Origin: Pseudomonas sp. 10-1B
GTDB lineage: Bacteria; Pseudomonadota; Gammaproteobacteria; Pseudomonadales; Pseudomonadaceae
Direction: 5' to 3'
Assembly (NCBI RefSeq): GCF_000935045.1
Contig: NZ_JYKS01000012.1
Span: 1 to 64,000 of the forward strand
DNA length: 64,000 bases
The position numbers were made by a program, and so were the translations under genes. Below the pieces are notes generated by a model. It was given only the letters and a program-made list of their open reading frames with translations. It was not told the origin of the DNA and made no database searches. The number at the start of each line of letters is the position of its first letter. The stretch's first letter is position 1. This document shows, piece by piece, positions 44,730 through 53,669 of the stretch.

Positions 44730-45299
44730 GTGCGCAAACTGGCTGTGGTAATGGCAGTGCTCGCCCTGGCGGGCTGTGAGAACGAGGTCGAAGGCGTGCA
44801 CAAACAGGTGGCCGAACACCTGCACAACCCCAAGACCGCCAAGTTCGGCAACGTGCGGATCGACACTCAAGGCACCATCTGCGGCCAGGTCCGCGGCAAG
44901 GATGATGCCGGGCAGTACGAGGCCTACCGCAGCTACGTGGCGATCAAGCGCGATGGCCAATACCAAATCATCGTCGACGATACCGGCAACAACCTGCGCA
45001 TCCGCGAGATGTGTGGTGGCGCCGACCTGCAGCGTCGCGCCGAGGCGCTGGCTGACCAGCCGGCACCGCAAGGCTGGGATGTGGAAGTGATCCAGGGCGC
45101 CAACATGGGTGCGCTGAGCGACATGACCGCGCGCCTGATCGAAAAGGGCATTCCGTCCTCGGTGGAGTACCGCGACGGCAAGCCGGTGGTGTTGATGGGG
45201 CCGTTCCCTACCCGTGAGGAGGCCGAAGCACGCAAGGCCGAGGTGATGGCCAAGCTGGGCACCGATTCGGTGGTCATCCAGCACGGCGTAGCTCGCTAA
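44730..45299 (+). CDS. SPOR-domain lipoprotein
   Basis: A 189-residue lipoprotein starting at GTG with GGAGG eight bases upstream; signal VRKLAVVMAVLALAGC (lipobox LAGC). The C-terminal third (DVEVIQGANMGALSDMTARL, GKPVVLMGPFPTREEAEARK) has the SPOR repeat that binds denuded peptidoglycan glycan strands. The middle holds two Cys. A cell-envelope or division role is likely. Confidence 0.78.
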   Translation: MRKLAVVMAVLALAGCENEVEGVHKQVAEHLHNPKTAKFGNVRIDTQGTICGQVRGKDDAGQYEAYRSYVAIKRDGQYQIIVDDTGNNLRIREMCGGADLQRRAEALADQPAPQGWDVEVIQGANMGALSDMTARLIEKGIPSSVEYRDGKPVVLMGPFPTREEAEARKAEVMAKLGTDSVVIQHGVAR

Positions 45300-45328
45300 G
45301 CCTGTAGCAGAAGCCTTATGTGGGGCAG

Positions 45329-45464
45329 CTGTCTTGTATTGCCTGGGCTGGCCTCATCGCCGGCAAGCCAGCTCCCACCTCGACCGCATAGGCCTCAAGC
45401 CCTGTGCAGTACCTGTGGGAGCCGGCTTGCCGGCGATGAGGCCAGCCCAGGCAATACAAGACAG
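45329..45464. repeat. REP element with 41-bp perfect inverted ends
   Basis: A 136-bp unit whose outer 41 bases (45329-45369 and 45424-45464) are exact reverse complements, starting CTGTCTTGTATTGCCTGGGC. The arms include the REP core. The same outer tail is found near 3087, 32605 and 50704, so this is the cleanest copy of a second extended REP family. Confidence 0.9.
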
Positions 45465-45566
45465 TTGCTCCCAAAGGGCTATGCAGCACGGCTCTCCCTT
45501 GCGCTAGACATTGTTCACCCAAGTTTGGCTATGCTTGGTTGGAAGAAACTGAGCGGGGAGGGCCTC

Positions 45567-45992
45567 ATGTCTACACTGGAGCGGGCCATTGCCGTGGCCG
45601 CCAGGGCACATGAAGGGCAGTACGACAAGGGTGGGGCAGCTTATATCCTTCATCCACTACGCGTGATGATGCGGGTCTCCACACCCGAGCAACGGATTGT
45701 CGCGGTGCTTCACGATGTGATCGAAGACACCCCGCTGACCCTGTCCGATCTGGCGCGCGAGGGCTTCGCGCTGAAAATCCTTGCCGCCTTGCTGGCGCTC
45801 AGCAGGCGCGAGGGCGAGGCCTACCAGGACTTCGTGGTGCGCTTGGGCGATGACCCGCTGGCGCGCACCGTCAAGCTGGCCGACCTGGCCGACAACAGTG
45901 ACCTGTCGCGTATCCCCTGCCCAGGCCCGGCCGACCTGGCGCGGCTGGCCCGTTATCGGGAAGCACGCGCCTACCTGGAGACGCTGGCCTGA
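45567..45992 (+). CDS. HD-domain (p)ppGpp-hydrolase-like protein
   Basis: A 141-residue single HD domain close to the hydrolase half of RelA/SpoT and to small MESH1-type enzymes: AARAHEGQYDKGGAAYILHP, then VLHDVIEDTPLTLSDL (the HD pair) and VKLADLADNSDLSRI. It lacks a synthetase domain. It may hydrolyse ppGpp or a related nucleotide. GGGAGGCCTC precedes the ATG. Confidence 0.82.
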   Translation: MSTLERAIAVAARAHEGQYDKGGAAYILHPLRVMMRVSTPEQRIVAVLHDVIEDTPLTLSDLAREGFALKILAALLALSRREGEAYQDFVVRLGDDPLARTVKLADLADNSDLSRIPCPGPADLARLARYREARAYLETLA

Positions 45993-46077
45993 CTTTCAGC
46001 CACATGCCTTGAGGTTGACCGGCCCGACGAACGCGTTTCGGCCAGGCTGCCGCGAAAAGCGAAGCTCTCATGCGCGG

Positions 46078-46326
46078 TCAGTCTTCCTTCGGTACTGTCC
46101 AGAAGATCTGCACGCCGCCATCGTCGCGGTGGGCGAGGGTGACGTTGTCGTTTTCGGCGATTTCCTCGAGCAGGCTGTCCCAATCTTCCGGGGTTTCCTG
46201 TTCCAGACGGAAGATCAACGCCGCGCGGCTGCGCTGGGCGGTGGGGCTGTTGATGATTTTCTGGATGCGCATACCCAGTTGTTCATAGCTGCTTGGGGTG
46301 GCGGAGGCGGTACTGGACACAGGCAT
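46078..46326 (-). CDS. DUF1654 protein, SOS-controlled
   Basis: An 82-residue protein of DUF1654, a family common in pseudomonads: SYEQLGMRIQKIINSPTAQR, then AALIFRLEQETPEDWDSLLE and ending VQIFWTVPKED. AAGGAA precedes the ATG. A perfect-core LexA site lies 13 bp upstream, so it should be induced by DNA damage. Molecular function unknown. Confidence 0.85.
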   Translation of the reverse strand: MPVSSTASATPSSYEQLGMRIQKIINSPTAQRSRAALIFRLEQETPEDWDSLLEEIAENDNVTLAHRDDGGVQIFWTVPKED

Positions 46327-46338
46327 TTCCTTGTTTTG

Positions 46339-46354
46339 CTGTATGTACATACAG
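46339..46354 (-). promoter_or_regulatory. LexA (SOS) box
   Basis: CTGTATGTACATACAG, a perfect palindrome that fits the CTG-N10-CAG LexA consensus. It lies just upstream of the DUF1654 gene and points to SOS control. Confidence 0.85.
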
Positions 46355-46440
46355 TATTTCACTGTAAGTAAATTCGCAACAGCTTGTCGGGAAAACATCT
46401 ATGCCAGTACCGGTTTTTCGTCGCTTGCCGGCAAGGTCTG

Positions 46441-47148
46441 TCAGGCGATAGACATGCGAGCCGTCAGGTTCTGCTGCATGTAGTCGAGGAACCGGCGCTG
46501 GAACAGCATGGTGTGTTCGTGCGCGGCGGCTTCGGCAGCGTCGGCGTCGCGAGCGGCGATGGCCGCGATGATTTCATCGTGGTCGCGGCCAAGGCGGTGG
46601 GTGCTGGCGGAACTGACCACATGATCGAAGTGCAGGTGCAGCAAGCGCTGGCCTTCGCCCAGCAGGCGCTCGTAGTAGTTGATGAAATAAGGGTTGCGTC
46701 CAGCATGGGCAATGGCCATGTGGAAGGCTTTGTTCAGCTCGGACATGGCCTGGAAGTCGCCAGTGGTCACGGCCTTGAGGTAGGCGGCGTCGGCCTTGCG
46801 GATGGCCTCAAGGTCTTCTTCGCGATGCTGGGTGGCGGCCAGGCGGGTGACGGCGCGCTGGATCAGGTCCAGGGCGGAGATGTAGTTGGGGAATTCCTCG
46901 ATCTCGAACGGCGTCACCAGCGTGGTGCGGTTCGGCAGGATCACCACCAGGCCTTCGGTGATCAGGCGGGCGAGGGCATCGCGTACTGGCGAGCGGGACA
47001 GCCCGAACTGCGCAGCCAGCGACACTTCGTCCAGTTGCACGCCGGGTTTGAGCTTGAGGGTGAGGATCTGTTTGCGCAGCTCTTCGTATATGTAGCGGCC
47101 GCTGTGGCGTCGTGGCGCGCCTTCGGTGTCGGTATCTTTGGCCATCAT
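46441..47148 (-). CDS. GntR family (FCD) transcriptional regulator
   Basis: A 235-residue regulator. The N-terminal winged helix has YIYEELRKQILTLKLKPGVQ and SLAAQFGLSRSPVRDALARL; the C-terminal FCD ligand domain has FHMAIAHAGRNPYFINYYE with a His that normally binds metal. Two adjacent ATGs (47148, 47145) are both possible. It is next to the remnant of an oxidoreductase it may once have controlled. Confidence 0.88.
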   Translation of the reverse strand: MMAKDTDTEGAPRRHSGRYIYEELRKQILTLKLKPGVQLDEVSLAAQFGLSRSPVRDALARLITEGLVVILPNRTTLVTPFEIEEFPNYISALDLIQRAVTRLAATQHREEDLEAIRKADAAYLKAVTTGDFQAMSELNKAFHMAIAHAGRNPYFINYYERLLGEGQRLLHLHFDHVVSSASTHRLGRDHDEIIAAIAARDADAAEAAAHEHTMLFQRRFLDYMQQNLTARMSIA

Positions 47149-47229
47149 CAGGTCTCGGTTGGGCTCGGTCGTATCATACAGGCCGGCCCTTGTAATTTTC
47201 ATCCCAGGCTGATCCGGGCCCCCGGCAAC

Positions 47230-47540
47230 CTACGCGGCGACATCGAAGCGCTCGAAGCGGTAGGGCGTCGGGTCGATAAGCGGGTCGGATTGGGACACCA
47301 GGTCCGCCGCCAAGGTAAGGGGAATGTCGTGGGCGTGGCGGTTGGTCTTGCGCACCCAGCCCAGGTTGCCCGATGACTGCTCGCCGGCGATGCGCCCCTT
47401 TTCTAGCACCACCACTGGTATGTTGCGTTGGCGAGGGTCAGTGCGGCGGTGAGGCCGATGATGCCGCCGCCGATGCTCACCACGGTGGTGCTGGCGGGTG
47501 GCGGGTGCTGGTTTGCACAGGGGCGATCGTGGGGGGACAT
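47230..47540 (-). pseudogene. Remnant of a DadA-like FAD oxidoreductase
   Basis: Starts at ATG 47540 and reads VVSIGGGIIGLTAALTLA, a dinucleotide-binding motif. A one-base loss then shifts the frame near 47440; the next frame continues PVVVLEKGRIAGEQSSGNLG, WVRKTNRHAHDIPLTLAADL and jumps straight to a C-terminal sequence, PLIDPTPYRFERFDV. The central 300 or so residues of the family are gone. It is therefore a gene with both an internal deletion and a frameshift. Confidence 0.8.
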
Positions 47541-47589
47541 TGTTTTACTCGATGCGGTTCGGATAGAGGGCGTGCTCGCGGACTGCCCT

Positions 47590-47742
47590 TAATGCCAGTC
47601 AGTTAAGCCTATAAGGCACATTGGGGCTGCTGTGCAGCCCATCGCAGGCAAGCCAGCTCCCACAGGTACCGCGCAGGTCTCAAGCTTTGCGTATCCCCTG
47701 TGGGAGCTGGCTTGCCTGCGATGGGCCGCAACGCGGCCCCAG
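47590..47742. repeat. REP pair with one MITE-type end
   Basis: Left end TAATGCCAGTCAGTTAAG (47590-47607) is identical to the 9371-9525 element. The following GGGCTGCTGTGCAGCCC hairpin and two REP arms are intact. The right terminal repeat is missing: after GGGCCGCAACGCGGCCC the sequence goes into the AraC gene end. Confidence 0.78.
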
Positions 47743-47774
47743 GGGCGTAGGTACGCTGACCGAAACGCCCCCGA

Positions 47775-48548
47775 TCATTTGAAGAACTGACTCGGTGTAG
47801 TGCCGAACTGGCGCTTGAACATGCTGGCAAAGGCACTTGGGCTGTCATACCCCAGCATGCCTGCCACATCGATGATCCGCTCGCCCAGGGCGATCCGTTC
47901 CAGCGCCTGCATCAGCCGAGCCTGCTGGCGCCACTGGCCGAAGGTCATGCCGGTTTCCTTGCGGAACAGGCGCTGGATGGTCTTTTCGTCCACCCCCAGC
48001 CGCACGCCCCAGTCGGCCACGGTGGCGTTATCGTCAGGCCGGTCATGCAACGCCGAGCAGATTGCCTGCAGGCGCTTGTCGCTGGGCTGCGATAGCTTCA
48101 GCGGCAAGGTTGGCAGCACGCAGATCTCGTCGAGGATCAGGCGCATCACCCGGGCTTCGCGCGAGTCTTCGGCAAACGGCGCGGCAAAGCCCACGGAGGC
48201 CTTGATCAGTTCACTGAGCAACGGCGAGATGCTGATGGCCTTGCTCTGCAACGGCAGGCCGGCTGCGGCGTCGGTGCGCACGAACACGCTGCGCATCTTC
48301 ACATCGCCGACACAGCGGATCGCATGCACCTGGCCACAGGGCATCCATACGCCGCGGCTGGGTGGCACGGTCCAGCGTTCGTTCCTGGACTCGACGATCA
48401 TCAGGCCTTTGATGGCATAGATCAGTTGATGCTTGGCATGGCTGTGGGGTTCGATGAACCAGTCGGGCGGGTAGTCCGTCGCGCGGCTACCCACCTCCCA
48501 GGTCCACTCGTCAACTTCCACCAGCAATTCATGTTGCGGCTTTACCAT
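47775..48548 (-). CDS. AraC family transcriptional regulator
   Basis: A 257-residue regulator with an N-terminal cupin-type sensor (PHSHAKHQLIYAIKGLMIVE) and a C-terminal pair of helix-turn-helix motifs (VADWGVRLGVDEKTIQRLFR and IDVAGMLGYDSPSAFASMFK). GAGGTGTCG precedes the ATG. It is 38 bp downstream of the fsr-like gene on the same strand, so it probably controls that transporter. Confidence 0.88.
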   Translation of the reverse strand: MVKPQHELLVEVDEWTWEVGSRATDYPPDWFIEPHSHAKHQLIYAIKGLMIVESRNERWTVPPSRGVWMPCGQVHAIRCVGDVKMRSVFVRTDAAAGLPLQSKAISISPLLSELIKASVGFAAPFAEDSREARVMRLILDEICVLPTLPLKLSQPSDKRLQAICSALHDRPDDNATVADWGVRLGVDEKTIQRLFRKETGMTFGQWRQQARLMQALERIALGERIIDVAGMLGYDSPSAFASMFKRQFGTTPSQFFK

Positions 48549-48586
48549 CGACACCTCGTCTACAGCCTCCCCCTGGCAGGGCCACT

Positions 48587-49819
48587 TTAGCAGCAACGGC
48601 TGGGGCGGGCTTGCGAGCGCGTGGCCGGCAGTAGCGCGGTGGCCAGCCCGAGCAGCGGCAGGAACGCGATGGCCTGGTACACCCACTCGATGCCATGCCG
48701 GTCGGCCAGTTCGCCGAGCCCGGCGGCACCGATGCCGCTGATGCCGAACATCAGCCCGAACATCACCCCCGACACCATGCCGACCCGGCCTGGCACCGCT
48801 TCCTGGGCATACACCACCAGGGCGGCGAAGGCCGAGGACATCACCAGGCCGATGGCCACCGCCAGTACCGCTGTCCAGGCCAGGTTGGCATAGGGCAGGG
48901 CGAGGGCGAAGGGCGCTACGCCGAGGAACGAGACCCAGATCACCGCCTTGCGCCCGATGCGGTCACCCACCGGGCCGCCGGCGAAGGTGCCCAGTGCCAC
49001 GGCCGCGAGGAACACGAACAGGTACAACTGGCTGTGCTGCACGCTCAGGCCGAAATGCTCGATCAGGTAGAAGGTGAAGTAGTTGGTGAACGAGGCGATG
49101 TACACGAACTTGGCGAACATCAGCACGGCGATCACCCCCACCGCGCGCCACATGGCGCCACGGGACAGTCCCGGAGCCTGCTGGCCGGCGAAGGTCTTGA
49201 GCCGGGCCTGGCCGTGGCGCACGCTCCAGCCGGTCACACGCAACAGCACGAACACTGCCAGCGCGGCGGCCAGCATGAACCAGGCAATGGCAGGTTGGCC
49301 GTGTGGAATGACGATGGCGGCGGTAAGCAGCGGGCCGAGGGCCGAGCCGGTGTTGCCGCCGACCTGAAAGGTCGACTGCGCGGTGCCGAAGCGCCCGCCG
49401 GAGGCCATCCGGGCTACCCGCGAGGCTTCTGGGTGGAAGGTCGCCGATCCTACGCCAACCACTGCGGCGGCCACCAGCAGCATTTCATAGCTGCCAGCGA
49501 AGGCGAGCAGGGCGATACCCACCAGCGTGACCAGCATGCCGGCGGGCAGCAAGTAAGGCTGCGGATGCTTGTCGGTGAACAGGCCAACCCAGGGTTGCAG
49601 CAGGGATGCGGTCACCTGGTAGACCAGGGCGATCCAGCCGATCTGGGCAAAGCTCAGCGCGAAGTCACTCTTGAGCATCGGGTAGATCGATGGCAGCACG
49701 GCCTGGATCAGGTCGTTGAGCAGGTGGGCGAAGGCGGCAGCGCCGACGATGCGGACCAGAAAGCCCTGGGGTTGGTCGGCTGGCGTCGTGGCGGCCAGAG
49801 AGGCGGCGGGAGTCGTCAT
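48587..49819 (-). CDS. MFS transporter, fosmidomycin-resistance (Fsr) type
   Basis: A 410-residue carrier with 12 predicted helices. AFAHLLNDLIQAVLPSIYPM and VGSATFHPEASRVARMASGG are typical of the Fsr branch; the latter has the conserved HPE motif. Fsr exports fosmidomycin in E. coli, but the natural substrate is unknown. The start at 49819 replaces a longer frame without ribosome site. An AraC regulator gene follows directly. Confidence 0.85.
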   Translation of the reverse strand: MTTPAASLAATTPADQPQGFLVRIVGAAAFAHLLNDLIQAVLPSIYPMLKSDFALSFAQIGWIALVYQVTASLLQPWVGLFTDKHPQPYLLPAGMLVTLVGIALLAFAGSYEMLLVAAAVVGVGSATFHPEASRVARMASGGRFGTAQSTFQVGGNTGSALGPLLTAAIVIPHGQPAIAWFMLAAALAVFVLLRVTGWSVRHGQARLKTFAGQQAPGLSRGAMWRAVGVIAVLMFAKFVYIASFTNYFTFYLIEHFGLSVQHSQLYLFVFLAAVALGTFAGGPVGDRIGRKAVIWVSFLGVAPFALALPYANLAWTAVLAVAIGLVMSSAFAALVVYAQEAVPGRVGMVSGVMFGLMFGISGIGAAGLGELADRHGIEWVYQAIAFLPLLGLATALLPATRSQARPSRCC

Positions 49820-49984
49820 GGGCGAATTTCTTCTGTCGAGGGGAACAAGGCATTGCCCAAGGAGGGTAGCCAGTGCCCGGGTTGCCTGTCTCACGCCGAA
49901 CAGGCAGCCACTGTCGCGTTTCGGGCATCCGTGCCCAGAAGGCCCTATCGCCAGCAAGCCAGGGTTATGCTGCCGTGGGGCTGA

Positions 49985-50449
49985 TCAGAGCCCCAGCTCG
50001 CTGAGCCCTGGGTGATCATCCGGGCGCCGCCCCAGCGGCCAGCGGAACTTGCGCTCGGTTTCGCTGATGGGGTGCTCGTTGATGCTCGAGTGGCGGTTCT
50101 GCATCAGCCCGTCATCGGCAAACTCCCAGTTTTCGTTGCCATAGGCGCGGTACCACTGGCCGCTGTCGTCGTGGTACTCGTAGGCATAGCGCACGGCAAT
50201 ACGGTTGCCGGTGAACGCCCAGAGCTCCTTGATCAGGCGGTATTCGAGCTCATGGTTCCATTTGCGCGTCAGGAAGGCCTCGACCTGCGCACGGCCACGG
50301 GGGAATTCGACGCGGTTACGCCAGACGGTGTCGGCGGTATAGGCAAGCGCGACCTTGGCAGGGTCACGGCTGTTCCAGCCATCCTCGGCCAGGCGGACCT
50401 TTTCGATGGCGCTTTCGCGGGTGAAGGGCGGAACGGGTGGGCGGGGCAT
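49985..50449 (-). CDS. DUF1348 / NTF2-like protein
   Basis: A 154-residue protein of the DUF1348 family with an NTF2-like fold: [60 protein letters not shown] and [12 protein letters not shown]. Function unknown; many NTF2-like proteins are small enzymes or binding domains. CGAGGAGTAGCCCG precedes the ATG. Confidence 0.85.
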   Translation of the reverse strand: MPRPPVPPFTRESAIEKVRLAEDGWNSRDPAKVALAYTADTVWRNRVEFPRGRAQVEAFLTRKWNHELEYRLIKELWAFTGNRIAVRYAYEYHDDSGQWYRAYGNENWEFADDGLMQNRHSSINEHPISETERKFRWPLGRRPDDHPGLSELGL

Positions 50450-50613
50450 CGGGCTACTCCTCGGGTCGATTGGCTTGTAGGAGATTAGTAGCCGATGCCC
50501 GAACAGAGAATGGACGTGTCGGGCACTTCTTAATTTCAGTGCATGGAACAATACCGATTCCGCGGTAAACCGTTTCTACCGAGCGCCCCGCCACCTGTCA
50601 TGTGCTGCCTGTC

Positions 50614-50891
50614 CTGGCCCTATCGCCGGCAAGCCAGCTCCCACCTCGACCGCATGGGCCTCAAGCCCTGTGCAGTACCTGTGGGAGCTGGCTTGCCAGC
50701 GATGAGGCCAGTCCAGGCAATACAAGACAGTTGCTCCCACAAGGGTGCGCATGGCCTCAGGTCAATGCGGTCGAGTTGGGAGCAATTGCCTTGAACCAAT
50801 CCCCCGACCGTCCCTTCAGGTCGGTGCCCCCTGTGGGTGTGCCCGCGAAGGGCCGCAAAGCGGCCCCAAATTGCTTAACTGACTGGCATTA
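50614..50891. repeat. Composite of both extended REP types
   Basis: A REP pair with the GGCCAGTCCAGGCAATACAA/GACAGTTG tail (50614-50740), then a partial unit that ends in GGGCCGCAAAGCGGCCCC and the terminal repeat CTTAACTGACTGGCATTA (50874-50891). The left end of the second unit is missing. The 456-bp gap between the neighbouring genes is mostly this. Confidence 0.78.
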
Positions 50892-50905
50892 CGGTAAGCC
50901 GGCGA

Positions 50906-52087
50906 TCAGGCGATATGGGACGCGGCTTTTCCTGCTGCCTTGCTGCGCCCGCCCAGCCACACCAGCAGCAGCCCGGCAGCCGCCAGCAGACCCCCGGCCA
51001 TCGGCACGGCGGCATAACCCAGGTCCAGGCTGATTACCGCCCCACCCAGCGCCGCGCCCACGGCATTACCCAGGTTGAACGCGCCAACGTTGATCGACGA
51101 GGCCAGCCCCGGTGCTTCGATGGCGGCGATCATCACCCGCATCTGCAGCGGAGGGACCACGGCGAAAGTGAACATGCCCCACACCAGCAAGGCGATGGCA
51201 GCGCCGATGTGGCTGCCCAGCACCAGCGGCATCAGCAGCATGATCAGCGCCAGGGCAGCGAGGAAGATTCGCGCCGCGCCATCCAGCGACCAGTCGGCCA
51301 GGCGGCCACCCAGGCTGTTGCCCAGGGTGAAACCAACGCCGATCAACACCAGGCCCAGGGTGACGAAGCTGTCCGAGGCGCCGGTCAGTTCGGCCAGCAC
51401 CGGCGCTACGTAGGTGTACAAGGTGAACATGGCGCCGGCACCGAGCACGGTGGTGGCCATCGCCAGCAGCACGCTGGGGCGGGCGATCACCGCCAGTTCC
51501 TTGCGTACATGCGGCACGCTACCGCGTTCACCCTTGGGCAGCGCGTACCACAGCGCGGCCATGGCCAGCAGGCCAAGCGCGGCGGTACCGGCAAAGGCCA
51601 TGCGCCAGCCGACCTGCTGGCCGACCCAGGTGGCGGCCGGCACGCCACCGATGTTGGCGATGGTCAGGCCCATGAACATGGTGGCCACGGCACTGGCCTG
51701 TTTCTCCTTGGGCACCACGCTGGCTGCCACCACTGCCCCCAGGCCGAAGAACGCGCCGTGGTTGAGGCTGGTGACCAGCCGCGAGGCGAGCAGGGTGTAA
51801 TAGTCTGGCGACACCGACGACAGCAGGTTGCCGAGGGTGAAGATGGCCATCAGCGCCATCAGTGCGGCGCGCTTGCCGAAACGGCTGAACAACAGGGTCA
51901 TGATCGGCGCGCCGACCATCACGCCGATGGCATAGGCGGTAATCAGCATGCCCGCGCTGGGGATGCTCACATCGACACCTTGGGCGATCACCGGCAGCAG
52001 GCCCATGGGGGTGAATTCGGTGGTGCCGATGCCGAAGGCGCCGATCGCCAGGGCGAACAGCACCCGTTTGGGGGAAAGTGTGCTCAT
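50906..52087 (-). CDS. MFS transporter (AraJ/YdhP-like efflux)
   Basis: A 393-residue carrier with 12 helices. IGAFGIGTTEFTPMGLLPVI is the signature of the AraJ/YdhP drug or metabolite efflux branch, and GAPIMTLLFSRFGKRAALMA is the loop 2-3 motif A. Substrate unknown. It is 38 bp behind dkgB on the same strand and likely co-transcribed. Confidence 0.88.
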   Translation of the reverse strand: MSTLSPKRVLFALAIGAFGIGTTEFTPMGLLPVIAQGVDVSIPSAGMLITAYAIGVMVGAPIMTLLFSRFGKRAALMALMAIFTLGNLLSSVSPDYYTLLASRLVTSLNHGAFFGLGAVVAASVVPKEKQASAVATMFMGLTIANIGGVPAATWVGQQVGWRMAFAGTAALGLLAMAALWYALPKGERGSVPHVRKELAVIARPSVLLAMATTVLGAGAMFTLYTYVAPVLAELTGASDSFVTLGLVLIGVGFTLGNSLGGRLADWSLDGAARIFLAALALIMLLMPLVLGSHIGAAIALLVWGMFTFAVVPPLQMRVMIAAIEAPGLASSINVGAFNLGNAVGAALGGAVISLDLGYAAVPMAGGLLAAAGLLLVWLGGRSKAAGKAASHIA

Positions 52088-52125
52088 CAGGAGTTCCGCA
52101 ATGAATATGGAGGAGGGCCGCCTGA

Positions 52126-52929
52126 TCAGTCCCAGACCGGCGCCAGGCCATCCGGGCTGACTTCACGGCCATTGCGCTCGAGCGCGGCAATGCGCGCCAG
52201 GTCGTCGGCATCCAGGCGCAGGTCGCGAGCGAGCAGGTTGCTGGCCAGGTTCTCGCGCTTGGTCGAGGACGGGATCACCGCATAGCCCGATTGCAGCGCC
52301 CAGGCCAGGGCAACCTGGGCGACGGTGGCCTTGTGCTTGGCGGCGATGTCGGCAAGTACTGGGTCCTTCAGCACCTTGCCGTAGGCCAGGGTCATGTAGG
52401 AGGTGACGGTAATGCCTTGTTCCTTGAGGAACGCGGCCAGCTTGCTGTTCTGCAGGTACGGGCTGAGTTCTATCTGGTTGGTGGCGATTTCGCCTTTGCC
52501 TACCACGTCGATGGCCTGGCGGGTCAGCTCGATATTGAAGTTGGATACACCGATCTGGCGGGTCAGGCCCAGCTGCTTGGCTTCTGCCAGCGCGGTCATG
52601 TACTCGCGCAGTTCAACGCCGTTGCCTGGGGCTGGCCAGTGGATCAGCAGCAGGTCGACGTAGTCGGTGCGCAGTTTCTGCAGGCTTTCCCGCAGGCTGG
52701 GAACCAGCTTGTCGGCCGCGTAGTTGTCGACCCAGATCTTGGTGGTGATGAACAGCTCGCTGCGCGGCACGCCGCTTTCGGCGATGGCCTGGCCAACGTC
52801 GGCTTCGTTCTGGTAGATCTGTGCGGTGTCGATGACTCGGTAGCCCAGTTCCAGGGCCGACTTGACCGAATCGATGACAGCTTGGCCGGTGAGGCGGAAG
52901 GTACCGAGGCCGAAGGATGGAATGTTCAT
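52126..52929 (-). CDS. dkgB: 2,5-diketo-D-gluconate reductase B (aldo-keto reductase)
   Basis: A 267-residue aldo-keto reductase: [20 protein letters not shown], the catalytic DTAQIYQNE (Asp and Tyr), TKIWVDNY (Lys) and [10 protein letters not shown] (His), the full tetrad. GVSNFNIEL and [15 protein letters not shown] match DkgB. It reduces 2,5-diketogluconate or other aldehydes such as methylglyoxal with NADPH. CCAGGAGCAGCCCC precedes the ATG. Confidence 0.92.
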   Translation of the reverse strand: MNIPSFGLGTFRLTGQAVIDSVKSALELGYRVIDTAQIYQNEADVGQAIAESGVPRSELFITTKIWVDNYAADKLVPSLRESLQKLRTDYVDLLLIHWPAPGNGVELREYMTALAEAKQLGLTRQIGVSNFNIELTRQAIDVVGKGEIATNQIELSPYLQNSKLAAFLKEQGITVTSYMTLAYGKVLKDPVLADIAAKHKATVAQVALAWALQSGYAVIPSSTKRENLASNLLARDLRLDADDLARIAALERNGREVSPDGLAPVWD

Positions 52930-53077
52930 GGGGCTGCTCCTGGTGAGTGAGGGGAGCAGTGTGCAGGGTTGAGGGAGATTGATTAAGGTGGGGTGGGGCC
53001 AAGGTCATTTGCGTCATGGTCAAGAATTGGCGGCCAAGTTGTGACGCTGTTGCTGGAGTATCGGTTATATCCTGTAC

Positions 53078-53117
53078 CGGCCTCTTCGCGGGTAAACCCG
53101 CTCCCACAGGGCCGGCA
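53078..53117. repeat. Half REP element
   Basis: A single arm, GGCCTCTTCGCGGGTAAACC, followed by CGCTCCCACAGG, with no opposite arm. It lies in the gap between dkgB and the DUF934 gene. Confidence 0.6.
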
Positions 53118-53124
53118 CAGCAGG

Positions 53125-53154
53125 AACGAAACGGCCCGCCAAGAGGCGGGCCGT
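53125..53154 (-). terminator. Terminator of the cysI-DUF934 operon
   Basis: On the minus strand, ACGGCCCGCC, a TCTT loop and GGCGGGCCGT form a perfect 10-bp stem followed by TTCGTT, about 20 bp past the DUF934 stop. Confidence 0.85.
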
Positions 53155-53174
53155 CAGGTATTGCAGGGTGACGA

Positions 53175-53669
53175 TCAGCGGCGGCGGAACAGCGGCAGCG
53201 GCTCGTCGGTGGCGGCCTGGTAGGTCACCGAGAAGTCCTTCAGGCTTTGCAGTGCGTCTTCCGGGTCCTTGTCGGCACGGATGGCGAACGCGTCGAAGCC
53301 GCAACGGGCCATGAAGAACAGCTGGTCGCGCAGTACGTCGCCAATGGCGCGCAGCTCGCCCTTGAACTTGTAGCGGTCACGCAGCAGGCGCGCATTGGAA
53401 TAGCTGCGCCCATCGGTGAACGCCGGGAAGTTCAGCGCGATGACCTGGAAGTGCTGTACGTCCTCGCCGATTTCCTCGGCTTCTTCGTCGCTGTCCAGCC
53501 ACACGCCCAGGCCGCCGTCGCGGGCCTTGAGCACGTGGGCATGGTCACGCCACATCTGCAACGGGACGATGTAGTCGTCGCAGTTGGTCAGTTCGTCGAA
53601 CGAGGTTTCCTTGGGCAGCAGGTGCCAGGTTTCGTCGACGATCTGGTTGTTCTTAATGATTCGCTGCAT
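53175..53669 (-). CDS. DUF934 protein associated with sulfite reductase
   Basis: A 164-residue protein of DUF934 (formerly called oxidoreductase-like, CysH-linked): DYIVPLQMW, GLGVWLDSDEEAEEIGEDVQ, FQVIALNFPAFTDGRSYSNA, LLRDRYKFKGELRAIGDVLR. In pseudomonads it is always next to the sulfite reductase gene, and it overlaps that gene by 17 bp here. A role in assembly or electron transfer to sulfite reductase is likely but unproven. Confidence 0.88.
   Translation of the reverse strand: MQRIIKNNQIVDETWHLLPKETSFDELTNCDDYIVPLQMWRDHAHVLKARDGGLGVWLDSDEEAEEIGEDVQHFQVIALNFPAFTDGRSYSNARLLRDRYKFKGELRAIGDVLRDQLFFMARCGFDAFAIRADKDPEDALQSLKDFSVTYQAATDEPLPLFRRR

Noticed and set aside
48695..49984. 429-codon plus-strand open frame
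   Set aside because: Antisense to the Fsr-type transporter; His/Gly/Gln-rich without motifs.
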